Below, in pieces: positions 56,358 through 64,000 of a stretch of 64,000 bases of DNA. Below the pieces are notes generated by a model. The model made no database searches and had not been told where the DNA came from. It was given only the letters and a program-made list of their open reading frames with translations. Location of the stretch: assembly GCA_022410635.1 (NCBI GenBank), contig JAJVDF010000342.1, forward strand, positions 180,909-244,908, read 5' to 3'. This DNA is from Tretioscincus oriximinensis (taxonomy: Eukaryota > Chordata > Lepidosauria > Squamata > Gymnophthalmidae). Numbering within the stretch: position 1 is the stretch's first letter; each line of letters starts with the position of its first letter. Position numbers and translations under genes: made by a program.

Positions 56358-57782
56358 ATTCCTTGAACACCTCCCTTCCTGGAGAATGCCAGATACCTGG
56401 ACCTTTGCTGTCAGAGGGAAAAATAACCTGCTTGCCCAAGGAGCCCGTAGGGCCAAGACAGAATGGGTCCATGCATCTTGTCATACGCTGGATGGACCGT
56501 GTCCTTGGACAGAGGGTGGCCTAGCACATCAGAGAAGGTGGCAGTTGCTGCCACTCCCTGGGGCTACCTCTACCCTCTGAGCTTGCTGGCTTGGCTGTGG
56601 GCTGTTGCTCCAGCAACCCCACCTGTCATTTTTCAAGCATTGTGATGTAACAGATTCAGTTTACAGGTGTTACTATGGTAACCATAGCTCCTCTTGGGCT
56701 ATCTTGCCCTCTTGACTTACCTGGAGGCCCCAAGAATTAACAAGGGTCAAAAGCTTATGTTTGCTGGAGGCCTGATATGACCAGGGCTCAGTGATGTACT
56801 TTGGTACAACCCATTTAGCCCTGTGGAAATCAGGATTTAAACTCTTGCAATAGACACTGAAGTGCATTAGTGAATCCTGTGCAAATCAGGTTTATTTAAG
56901 GTGGCAAAAAACCCAGTAAGGGTTTCATGAGCTTGTTAGCTGGTCAATGAAATTGTTACTTTCGCAGGTGGAAGGCAACGTTATGTCCATGGCATCTTAG
57001 TGGCTTAAAACTTGATTTCTTTTTTCTCTTCCTTTTTGTGGGACGGGGTGGGGCCAGGGGGTTGCTTTCTATGTAGAATTTTATGGATGCCAGATAGCAG
57101 TGAAAATGGCACTTGTGTTTATTTGTTTAATATTTTGATTTTACAAACATTTTATCCCGAAGCCCAGCCTAATATAAAATTGTTTGATTTGTATGTTTAG
57201 TGATAGTTGGTAACCAGAAATAATTTTGATTTATTGATTTCATTTATTTCCCAGCCACATTTCCTTCAATGTTTTTACATGCATATAAGTAAAAAGCAGA
57301 TAAATACAGCAAACTACCCAGAGGTGCATAAGAACTGCTTGTTCAATGGCACGGATAAAAGTGTGTGTCTTCGTGAACCACCTGAACGTAGATAGTCATG
57401 GTGTTTGATGCATCCCAAGATGTTCCACACTAGGATAAGGTTAACACATAAAAACCAGGATAGAACTTCGCACCTTTAATAGATATGGAAGAGAGGAATT
57501 TTCATCAGGTAGAACTTATAATGGCTGTAGGGTAAGAATCACTTTTTTTCTTTTTTAAGGGACTTTTATTATTTTATACATCCACCACAAAACGTAAGCC
57601 TTTTAGACAAAGGATCTTACATTGTACAAATCTTATATTTCCAACATACATTTATAAAAACACCTTCCTTGTTTTTTTCTTTCAACCCTCCCCTTATTCC
57701 AAATTTGCTTCTCTCTCCCCCATCCTGATTGTCCCCTCCCCCCATATCAGCCTAGGATTCTTTTTTTCTTTATAACTGGAAT
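56358..57782. other. intergenic, nothing recognised
   Basis: Moderately GC-rich near 56400-56640, then AT-rich. Overlapping frames 56255-56645 have no domain. C/T-rich tract near 57660-57745. Confidence 0.4.
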
Positions 57783-57905
57783 TAGGCTGACCAGATGACC
57801 CCTTTGAGGAGTGGAAAACCTGGTTTGGGAGTATCTACCCTGCTCTCCCGTGGGGATGAGATTTCCCAATTTTTGCTGAGGAAAAAAGTTTTTTTTTAAT
57901 TTTTT
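57783..57905. mobile_element. single arm of the TAGGCTGACCAGATGACC element
   Basis: TAGGCTGACCAGATGACCCC, AAAACCTGGTTTGGGAG and CCAATTTTTGCTGAGGAAAA match the left arm of 56133-56357. The second arm is missing, so this is a truncated copy ending in an A/T run. Confidence 0.68.
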
Positions 57906-58000
57906 TTTAAAGACACAAATCACTGCACCACTACTAGGGGGCTCTAGTAACTGGGGGCAGCTCTTGAAGGCACCATCCCCTCAGTAAAATATAAAAATAT

Positions 58001-58100
58001 GAAAATTTCTCATGCACTTTGAAAATTTCTTGCACACTTTGTGGATTTCTCACACACTTTGAGAAATTCTCACATGATTTGCAGATTTCTCGGGCAGGGA
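58001..58100. repeat. 20-bp minisatellite, five units
   Basis: Five units in exact 20-base register: GAAAATTTCTCATGCACTTT, GAAAATTTCTTGCACACTTT, GTGGATTTCTCACACACTTT, GAGAAATTCTCACATGATTT and a degenerate GCAGATTTCTCGGGCAGGGA. The TTCTC..CACTTTG core is shared. No coding sense. Confidence 0.88.
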
Positions 58101-59714
58101 TTTCGGAGGGGCATGCATGTTGGTGGGTGATTTGCATATTCATGAATATTAGCATGAATATTAATCACCCCAGTTCAATCCTCAGAAAATCTGGTCAGTT
58201 TAAAAGCTCTGTTAAGACATATTGGTGAATTTTTGTGATTTTCAGAAAAGTGGCTAAATTTGTTGCTTGTGTGCTTCATCTGTTGAGTGATCTCACTTTG
58301 TAGAAAATAAAATAATAATTAAGAAAAGAAAAAGAAGCTAAACTGCTTTCAGAGCTGGTCAAATAAAAGTGAATGGAGACAAGTTATTGTGTTTTCAGAT
58401 TGTAGGTTTTGGTATGTTATAGAAAATGTATCATTGACATAGGCAAATTGGAAGACATTCAAAGGCAACATGATTTTACTAATAGCCTGACTGTTTTTGG
58501 CTGAGTTGGCTGATGTGTCTTCTCTGATATGTCCCCTATGTTTCTTGTATTACCTTTCACAGACTTGCTTACATCAGCAGTTATTACTGATTTGCTACAT
58601 TTAACCCCGTCGTACATAATTATTGTGTGTTTGGTATATTGTTAACATATACCCTCGATATTTTTATGCATTGATTCAGACATTACATTTTGTCTTTGTG
58701 CGATTACTATATTTTTTGCATTGTTTTAGCCAAATTATTGAAATATAGCATGAAAATGGAAACAATAATACAAATTAGGATTGCATTCCACACTTTGAAG
58801 CCTTCAGAATGTTCAAATCCATAGAACACAGCCTTTTGGAATGTTTTTATAAGACTGAAGATTTTAGAAACTTCTGCTAGGAGGTTTAAAAAGTTATTCT
58901 AACATACAGTATTAAATTTTACTTTGTTCACTCTGACATCACTTGCCTTCCATCTGTACAGTAACACTTGATCTTCCCTGCTCTTCAGACATTTTAGGGA
59001 AAAAATAAGGCTGTGCATTCTTGGAGAAGACCTTAAGAGTGCCTTCTGGTTATCACAATCCTCCCAGGGCTTTTTGGCAAAGTAGGATGCATTCATTTGG
59101 ACTTCCGCCAAGCATTTTGGAAGTAAATGCACTCATTCTGTTCATCCATATGCTTCTTTCTCCTTATTGACAGTCAAATCTATCCACTGCAATCTTCCAT
59201 GCAACATCTGACAACAGTGTCTGTGATTTCCAAAGGCCTCAGATGAAATCAGAGCACAGGAAGAAAGCTGCAAATCCATCACAATTCTAGGCTCTCCCTT
59301 TTCTTACAAATTCCATGCACTAAAATCATTTTCTTATCCTACAGGAAATGGGAACAATGTATTCTGTAGGGGCACCCTAACACAAATGCTATATCTGCAC
59401 AGTCAAAAAGAGAATGCCTCTAGTTTTTTGGCTGAGGAAGCTGGGAAGGATATGCATAGCCTAATAGTTATATGTTCAAACTGTGAGGATTGTTATTATT
59501 CTCATTTCATAGACCTGAGGTTTCCATTGTAGCAATCAGAAACCATAAATCCTAATTCATAGAGATGGCTGAAACAAATAAATTGCCACCCATCTCTCCC
59601 AAAGTCTCCCAGAGGTCTCAGAATGTTAACTTCCCATAGTCAGCAGTCTGCATCCTCCCCTGACTGCAGCTGGTGAGCAAAGAATAGGAGTCACTCAGTC
59701 AGGAATGTGCAGAG
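58101..59714. other. intergenic, nothing recognised
   Basis: TGCATATTCATGAATATTAG near 58133 is a local palindrome. The 77-codon minus frame 58899-59132 has no domain. No gene signal. Confidence 0.42.
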
Positions 59715-60205
59715 TCGTTTATTAGAAAGGATTAGAGAGAATCATGGAGGCCAAGTGTACCAATGGCTACTAGAATTTATTTTATTTATTTTGTGATTCA
59801 TATCCCATCCTTCACCAATGGTCGCAGGGCGAGCAACAGAAAAACAAAACAATAATAATAAAATAAAAATACACATCAATAAAGTGTTTTAAAAAGATCC
59901 ATACCTTCCCTTCTAATACCTAGAATTGACGCTTGGAGAGGCAGGGTCGCTAAATGTTTTGATACTGTTTTTAATATGTCCATTTCGTGCTGTTGTTTTT
60001 ATTGTTGGCCACCCTGAGACCTTTCTGTATAGAGTGGGGTATAAGTATGTATAAATAAATAAATGCCATTTGTGGGGATCTGGTATCATATAAAGATTTT
60101 CCCTTCTCCTTATAGGAACTTGTGAGTCACCATTATTAGCCAGAATGCAAGACTAGATGGGCTGTGTGGCTGGAACCAGTAAGGCTCTTCTTATGTTTTT
60201 CAGCA
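59715..60205 (+). mobile_element. CR1/L3-like 3' UTR split by two SINE pieces
   Basis: The left part GAGAGAATCATGGAGGCCAA, GGCTACTAGAA is the start of the sense CR1 3' UTR. The right part (60065-60205) has GCAAGACTAGATGGGC and the CTCTTCTTATGTTTTT tail. Between them, 59772-59880 is an antisense SINE tail (CATATCCCATCCTTCACC) and about 59925-60064 a sense SINE 3' part (GGCCACCCTGAGACC, GGTATAAGTATGTATAAAT), so the insert holds two SINEs tail to head or an inverted pair. Confidence 0.72.
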
Positions 60206-60289
60206 TCCATAATCTCTCACTGCCCTCCAATTCCTTGATAACCAAATGGCTCACTAACGGGGGTTTGCTACCACGTTATTAGGTGTCAG

Positions 60290-60500
60290 CACATCAGAAG
60301 CAGCTGATCATCAGGATATGGATACGTGTAGAATCTGACTCCCATCAGGAACTCACGCAGAGAACATAAGGTTAGATCAAGAGGCAAAATCTAGGAGGAC
60401 CACGTGGGTTATGGAACCTCCTTAGCACTCCTGTGCATATGTTTTTATTGACATAAGATCAGAAGGTGTGTACAAGAAAACAGACGTCAGAGACTGGGTA
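60290..60500 (-). mobile_element. LTR-like fragment with antisense AATAAA (LTR B)
   Basis: On the minus strand, ATCTTATGTCAATAAAAAC is followed by GGAGGTTCCATAACCCACGT and GGTCCTCCTAG. This aligns with the minus strand of 60665-60790 (ATCAATAAAAGAGGAGAC, TGGAGGCTTCCATC, CCCGTGGACCTCC), so both are R/U5-type segments of related LTRs in the same orientation about 285 bp apart. Signal AATAAA lies at 60444-60449 on the minus strand. Confidence 0.5.
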
Positions 60501-61501
60501 TTCCGAAGGTGTGGTTTGGGGCGGACCGGAGGTGTGGTGACGTTTCTCCCTTAACGAGATCCGGCTTTCTCGCTAACCAATGACTGAGTGGTGACGTGAG
60601 GTAGCTTGCCCTGGGGTCCGTATCACCTGCCACGAAATAATGCGCACACGGACGACGCTTCAGGACAACAGGAGATCTTAGGAGGTCCACGGGTAGATGG
60701 AAGCCTCCAGAAGGACGAAAAGTCTCCTCTTTTATTGATAACAGAATCAGAAGGCGTGTATGAAAATTATGACGGGGTAAAAAGGGCGGAGGATACCCAA
60801 CGTGGGTCACTGATGTCATACATGATGCATTATGCCCTCTCCCAAGGGGGTGCAGCCTGGGTACAGTAGCCAATAGGAGAAGAGATGTATGTGTGTGTGT
60901 GGTGTGCCTAATTACTGGAACTTAGCTACCAATGAGATCCCCTGTCAATCAAATCCTGACAGGAAGATAATTCATACCAAGGGTCCAGACTCTGATGACC
61001 CTTGATTGGTATCAAACAAAGAGGTGATACCAGTGTATACAGAAAAGGGGAAGAAGGTAAATAGTGACTTCCCTATGTGACAATAGGGTTATGCTTTAGG
61101 CACATTTGCCAAAGANTTTATTGATAACAGAATCAGAAGGCGTGTATGAAAATTATGACGGGGTAAAAAGGGCGGAGGATACCCAACGTGGGTCACTGAT
61201 GTCATACATGATGCATTATGCCCTCTCCCAAGGGGGTGCAGCCTGGGTACAGTAGCCAATAGGAGAAGAGATGTATGTGTGTGTGTGGTGTGCCTAATTA
61301 CTGGAACTTAGCTACCAATGAGATCCCCTGTCAATCAAATCCTGACAGGAAGATAATTCATACCAAGGGTCCAGACTCTGATGACCCTTGATTGGTATCA
61401 AACAAAGAGGTGATACCAGTGTATACAGAAAAGGGGAAGAAGGTAAATAGTGACTTCCCTATGTGACAATAGGGTTATGCTTTAGGCACATTTGCCAAAG
61501 A
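60501..61501 (-). mobile_element. LTR-like element in reverse orientation (LTR A) plus assembly duplicate
   Basis: On the minus strand an inverted CCAAT (CTATTGGCTACTG) is followed by a GGGTATCCTCCGCCC block, AATAAA (60731-60736) and a GGAGGCTTCCATCTACCCGT segment. This order (U3-like, polyadenylation signal, U5-like) fits an LTR. The 385 bp at 60731-61115 are repeated exactly at 61117-61501, so the plus-strand coordinates beyond 61116 are probably inflated. Internal retroelement genes were not identified; ends and TSD are unresolved. Confidence 0.5.
61116..61116. other. assembly gap (single N)
   Basis: The only ambiguous base in the window. It separates two identical 385-bp blocks (60731-61115 and 61117-61501), the pattern left when two overlapping contig ends are joined without merging. 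Confidence 0.9.
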
Positions 61502-61745
61502 GATATTCCCATTGAGAGTCAAGTCTGCCTTATAGGAAAAGCAAACAGTTGACTTCTCAGTCATTAATGGGATTAATGGGTTCTTTGTCAGACAGGACAT
61601 AGAATCAGGAGCTACCTTTCACAGGTGCCCCCAGGGAGTGGAAAAGAGATTAACAGAGTTCCTGAGGTTGAACAAAGGTCAGCTTGACCAAGGAAAATTT
61701 TGAAAAAATATTACCCAGAGGCCTCTCTTTGGTAGCTAGTTCCAG
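61502..61745. other. retroelement-flanking or unique sequence
   Basis: GGTAGCTAGTTCCAGCTAG near 61731-61749 is an inverted partial match to TGGAACTTAGCTACC in the LTR-like block (60917-60931). No ORF. Confidence 0.35.
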
Positions 61746-62208
61746 CTAGATATATGTGATATTAATAATATATTTTATTTCTAATATGTCCCAGGGGGAT
61801 ATCCCCAACACTGCCTCCTTCCAAAGGGTGCAGCCTGTGTCAGGAAACTCCAAATATGGGTATGATTTGGGTGGTACAAGATTGATCTCTGTAGTTTTCA
61901 GGACCTGTGACCGGTCGTTCACCTCCTGGAGAGGTGATAGCCAGAACTTCCTCAGGGCTATCAGGCAGTTGATTAATGCCATTAATCCAAGGATCCAGAG
62001 ACAATGGGTGCACCTTGAGATAATGGGTGCAGGTAAACATTGCAAAGATGGGTGTTGCTTCAGGGCAGGAAGGGAGATTAGCTCTCTTGCAACACCCTGG
62101 GCTGGAAAATTCCCAAAAAAATTTGCAGACACGAGGCCTGTGCTTATAGAGACCAATGCATGTATACTTTTATATCAAATATATTTATGCCAATTAATAT
62201 ATTCCTAA
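61746..62208. other. unassigned open frames on both strands
   Basis: The minus strand is open for 136 codons (61746-62156) with a hydrophobic LWILGLMALINCLIAL stretch. The plus strand is open for 150 codons (61756-62208). Neither matches a family that I recognise. Lying next to LTR-like sequence in the same (minus) orientation, the minus frame could be a retroelement remnant, but this is a guess from position and one hydrophobic segment. Confidence 0.3.
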
Positions 62209-62269
62209 TAGAGAACCCCAACAGCTCACCTTGTCTGCCGTGCTTGGGCAAAGCCTGCAAAGAGACTGT

Positions 62270-62417
62270 GGCTGCATCCCCAGATCAGCTATTTATTCCA
62301 CTGTAACTGGATAGTCCATAATAAAGCCCTTGTGGGGATGGACTTTTTCCAGGATAGCCATGCTTTGTTGTGGAAAATCCAGTCACCGTGGAATAAATAG
62401 GTGATGTGGGGCTACAG
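62270..62417. mobile_element. palindromic MITE (same family as 47450-47597)
   Basis: GGCTGCATCCCCAGATCAGC and TTATTCCACTGTAACTGGAT are answered by ATCCAGTCACCGTGGAATAA and GATGTGGGGCTACAG. Length 148 bp, the same as the 47.4 kb copy. It lies about 450 bp from the CpG island. Confidence 0.82.
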
Positions 62418-62694
62418 CTTGTGCCCCACGCCTTCTTCTCGTTAAAGGGACTGGTGAGCCAGGATGCAGGACTAGATAGATGGGCTGTGGCTGCATTGAG
62501 CAAGGTGCCTCTTGTTCCCAGCATCCCTCCTGTCCCTGCCCTCCAGTGCCTTGGCAACCAAGTGCTCCTGCTTGGATAAAGCCTGCAAAGAGACCTGGAA
62601 ATCAACGCCTTTGTGATCACACGAAAAGGAGGAGAAGAGAGAGAGAGAGAAGCCGCATGACCACATCACTTAGTTCTTCTGCTATAGCTGGATA
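62418..62694. other. CR1-like 3' end remnant and GA repeat
   Basis: CAGGACTAGATAGATGGGCT and AAGGTGCCTCTTGTTCCCAG recall the sense CR1 3' end at 60140-60205. The following GCATCCCTCCTGTCCCTGCC, CCTTGGCAACCAAGTG resembles 60206-60252, so the two loci share about 130 bp. A (GA)n tract is at 62636-62654. Confidence 0.45.
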
Positions 62695-62789
62695 AAGCCT
62701 TGTGGGGTCGTGTTTATTCCAGAACATCGGTGCTTTCTTGTGGAATATCCGATTAGAGGGGAATAAATAAGATCGGTGGGGATGCAGCC
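62695..62789. mobile_element. half copy of the palindromic MITE
   Basis: GTTTATTCCAGAACATCGG, CTTGTGGAATATCCGATTAG, GGGGAATAAATAAG and GGTGGGGATGCAGCC correspond to the right half of 62270-62417 and 47450-47597. It sits directly upstream of the CpG island. Confidence 0.72.
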
Positions 62790-63727
62790 AGAGATAGGGA
62801 AGGAAAACCGAGGTGGGGGCTGGAGGAGAAGGGGTGGAGCAGGGCTTCTGCTTCCAGCTAAGCGAGCATCCCCGGGCGGCAGGGAATGCCAATTCGATGC
62901 CTCATACTGCCACCTTTTGGCCGCCACGCCACACTGGAGGTTCCCCCGCCCGCCCGCCCGCCCGCCGCCGCCGCCTCCCGCTCCAATTCAGCAGTTTCTC
63001 CTTTGCTGAAGCTGCTGCAGCGACGTCGTGGAGAGAGCCCGGGTGGGTGGCGGGGGCGGCAGGGACGGCGCTGGAGATGGCGGGAACGGGGAGGGCCTTT
63101 CGCCTGCTTCCCCTCTTCCCTTCCTATGGAAACTCTCACTCCTAAAACCCTCGCTCCCCTCCTGCCGGCCGCCAGCCTCGGCCATTCGAGGGGACGCTGC
63201 TGCTGCTGCTGCCGCCCACGGCGCATATGGGTGTGTGGATGGGTTGGCGGGCTGTGGGGGGAGAGGGGAGGACAAGTTGCCTCCCGCCCTTGATGGGGCG
63301 CCTCCTCTGCCTGCAGCCGCCTCGCCCGACGTAGCTCCCTCCTGCCGCTGCTGCTCCCCGATCCCCGGGGAAGGGGGACCCTCGAGCGTTTAACTGAAGG
63401 CGCCGTCCGGGCTCTCCAGCAGCCACACGCGTCCCCATCCCGGTGCCCGAGCAGCGCGGACGGGCGGAGAAGCGACGCTGCCGGGGAAAGGACGGGGAGG
63501 AGGCGGCGGAGGCCGTGGCATGCCTCCGAGGGGGCCACCGCGGAGGAGGCCGTCGTCGTTGGAGGGGCCTCCCCAAGCCCGGGGACGCCGGGGGCTCCCG
63601 CGCGGAGGAGATCGGCGGCGGGTGCAGGGGGCGCTGCCGCCGCCGCCACCGCCGGGGGAGAAAAAGGCGGGATCCTCCCTGCGCCCTCGCCGCCAGAAGC
63701 AGCAGCAGCAGCAGCAGGAGCCCTACC

Positions 63728-63889
63728 ATGTCCAAAGCGCCGCGCTGCAAGAGGAAGAAAAGGCGACTTAAGGCAGGGGAGACTCGGCGGCCGCGGTTCT
63801 GGACCTTGGGCCAAGGCTTCGCCCGGCGTCGGCGGCCACTGCTTGGGAAGGGCGCGAGGAAACAGGCGAGGAAGAGGAGGCTGGAATAA
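63728..63889 (+). CDS. upstream ORF, 53 codons, very basic
   Basis: ATG in TACCATGTC context, ending at TAA 63887-63889. The predicted 53 residues start MSKAPRCKRKKRRLKAG and are over one third K/R, with no other feature. The frame is open further upstream but with no better start. It lies in the presumed 5' leader, about 90 bases before the final ATG. It may act as a translation-limiting upstream ORF, or be chance in GC-rich DNA. I do not recognise the protein. Confidence 0.25.
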   Translation: MSKAPRCKRKKRRLKAGETRRPRFWTLGQGFARRRRPLLGKGARKQARKRRLE

Positions 63890-63905
63890 AGGGGGGAAAG
63901 TGGGG

Positions 63906-63974
63906 ATGGTGGAGGAGGAGGAAGGAGGCTCAGCTGGAGGAGGAGGCGCCGCTGCTGAGCCCCAAGAAAGTTGA
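63906..63974 (+). CDS. upstream ORF, 22 codons
   Basis: ATG at 63906 opens a 22-residue Glu/Gly/Ala-rich frame (MVEEEEGGSAGGGG...) that stops at TGA 63972-63974, eight bases before the ATG at 63983. A stop so close upstream would allow reinitiation. Chance is equally possible. Confidence 0.2.
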   Translation: MVEEEEGGSAGGGGAAAEPQES

Positions 63975-63982
63975 CCTCGTCC

Positions 63983-63991
63983 ATGGAAAGC
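63983..63991 (+). CDS. putative start codon and first three codons of an unidentified gene, followed by a splice donor
   Basis: ATGGAAAGC (Met-Glu-Ser) is followed directly by GTGAGTACC, a consensus 5' splice site (GTGAGT at 63992-63997). If used, the exon ends in phase 0 with three codons. The start context has G at +4 but T at -3. An alternative frame without an ATG (residues EEEAPLLSPKKVDLVHGKRE before the donor) is also open, so exon 1 could be wholly noncoding or coding in that frame from a non-ATG start. The gene continues beyond the window and cannot be named. Confidence 0.4.
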
Positions 63992-64000
63992 GTGAGTACC

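Larger units (their letters stand above)
62870..64000 (+). promoter_or_regulatory. CpG island promoter
   Basis: An abrupt change from AT-rich sequence to very high G+C with dense CpG: CCCGCCCGCCCGCCCGCC near 62947-62964, GGGGGCGGCAG near 63053, and CGCGGACGGGCGG near 63455. GC boxes (CCCGCCC/GGGCGG) are frequent; I see no clear TATA box. Short (GCTGCTGCT)n and (GCAGCAGCA)n tracts lie at about 63195-63211 and 63697-63719. It is a typical vertebrate CpG-island promoter spanning a first exon. Long open frames on the minus strand here (318 and 280 codons) reflect the scarcity of stop codons in GC-rich DNA. The start site cannot be placed from sequence. Confidence 0.88.

Noticed and set aside
62858..63984. 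Long minus-strand ORFs of 318 and 280 codons in the GC-rich end
   Set aside because: They lie in a CpG island where stop codons are rare, overlap each other in different frames, and translate to low-complexity Pro/Arg/Ala/Ser runs with no domain.

Overview
The window looks like noncoding, transposon-dense DNA of a reptile, most likely a squamate (lizard or snake), ending at the promoter and first exon of a gene. Organism evidence: many CR1 LINE 3' ends (both the TTCTATGATT-tailed and the CTTATGTTCTTA-tailed type), a tRNA-derived SINE with a Sauria-like head and a BovB/L2-like tail, an old L1 ORF2 fragment, and many non-autonomous DNA transposons (hAT, mariner-like, GGCTGCATCC-TIR families). 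There is no bacterial or phage architecture and no CRISPR. The species cannot be named from this alone; tuatara is not excluded.

Layout. 1-22 kb: AT-rich sequence with CR1 fragments, a four-copy dispersed family around an ACAATTCCCAGCATTCTCTG-type core, palindromic elements with TTATTCTGGGATAT arms, a mariner-like hairpin, and a LINE split by a SINE. 21-31 kb: two copies of a short GC-rich hAT element with perfect 8-bp target duplications, one carrying a 55-base C run; a second hAT family; and several 400-bp elements with GGCTGCATCCACAC-like ends. 32-33 kb: a tRNA SINE split by a 727-bp solo LTR. 33-50 kb: more TIR elements, microsatellites and AT-rich filler. 50-54 kb: a long hairpin, an antisense L1 ORF2 remnant and a CR1 split by two SINE insertions. 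55-58 kb: degenerate tandem units, a long hairpin and a 20-bp minisatellite. 60-61.5 kb: LTR-like sequence in reverse orientation and an exact 385-bp duplication flanking the only N of the window, very probably an assembly artefact. 62.87-64 kb: a strong CpG island with overlapping small upstream ORFs and, at the last bases, an ATG followed three codons later by a consensus splice donor (GTGAGT). This is the 5' end of a plus-strand gene that I could not identify.

No complete protein-coding gene is present. The only protein-like remnants are the CR1 and L1 ORF2 C-terminal pieces, plus a few unassigned ORFs. The most informative content is the record of nested insertions: LTR in SINE, hAT in MITE, SINE in LINE, CR1 in CR1, and SINEs in CR1. 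These give a relative order of transposon activity. A few local families may not be catalogued.
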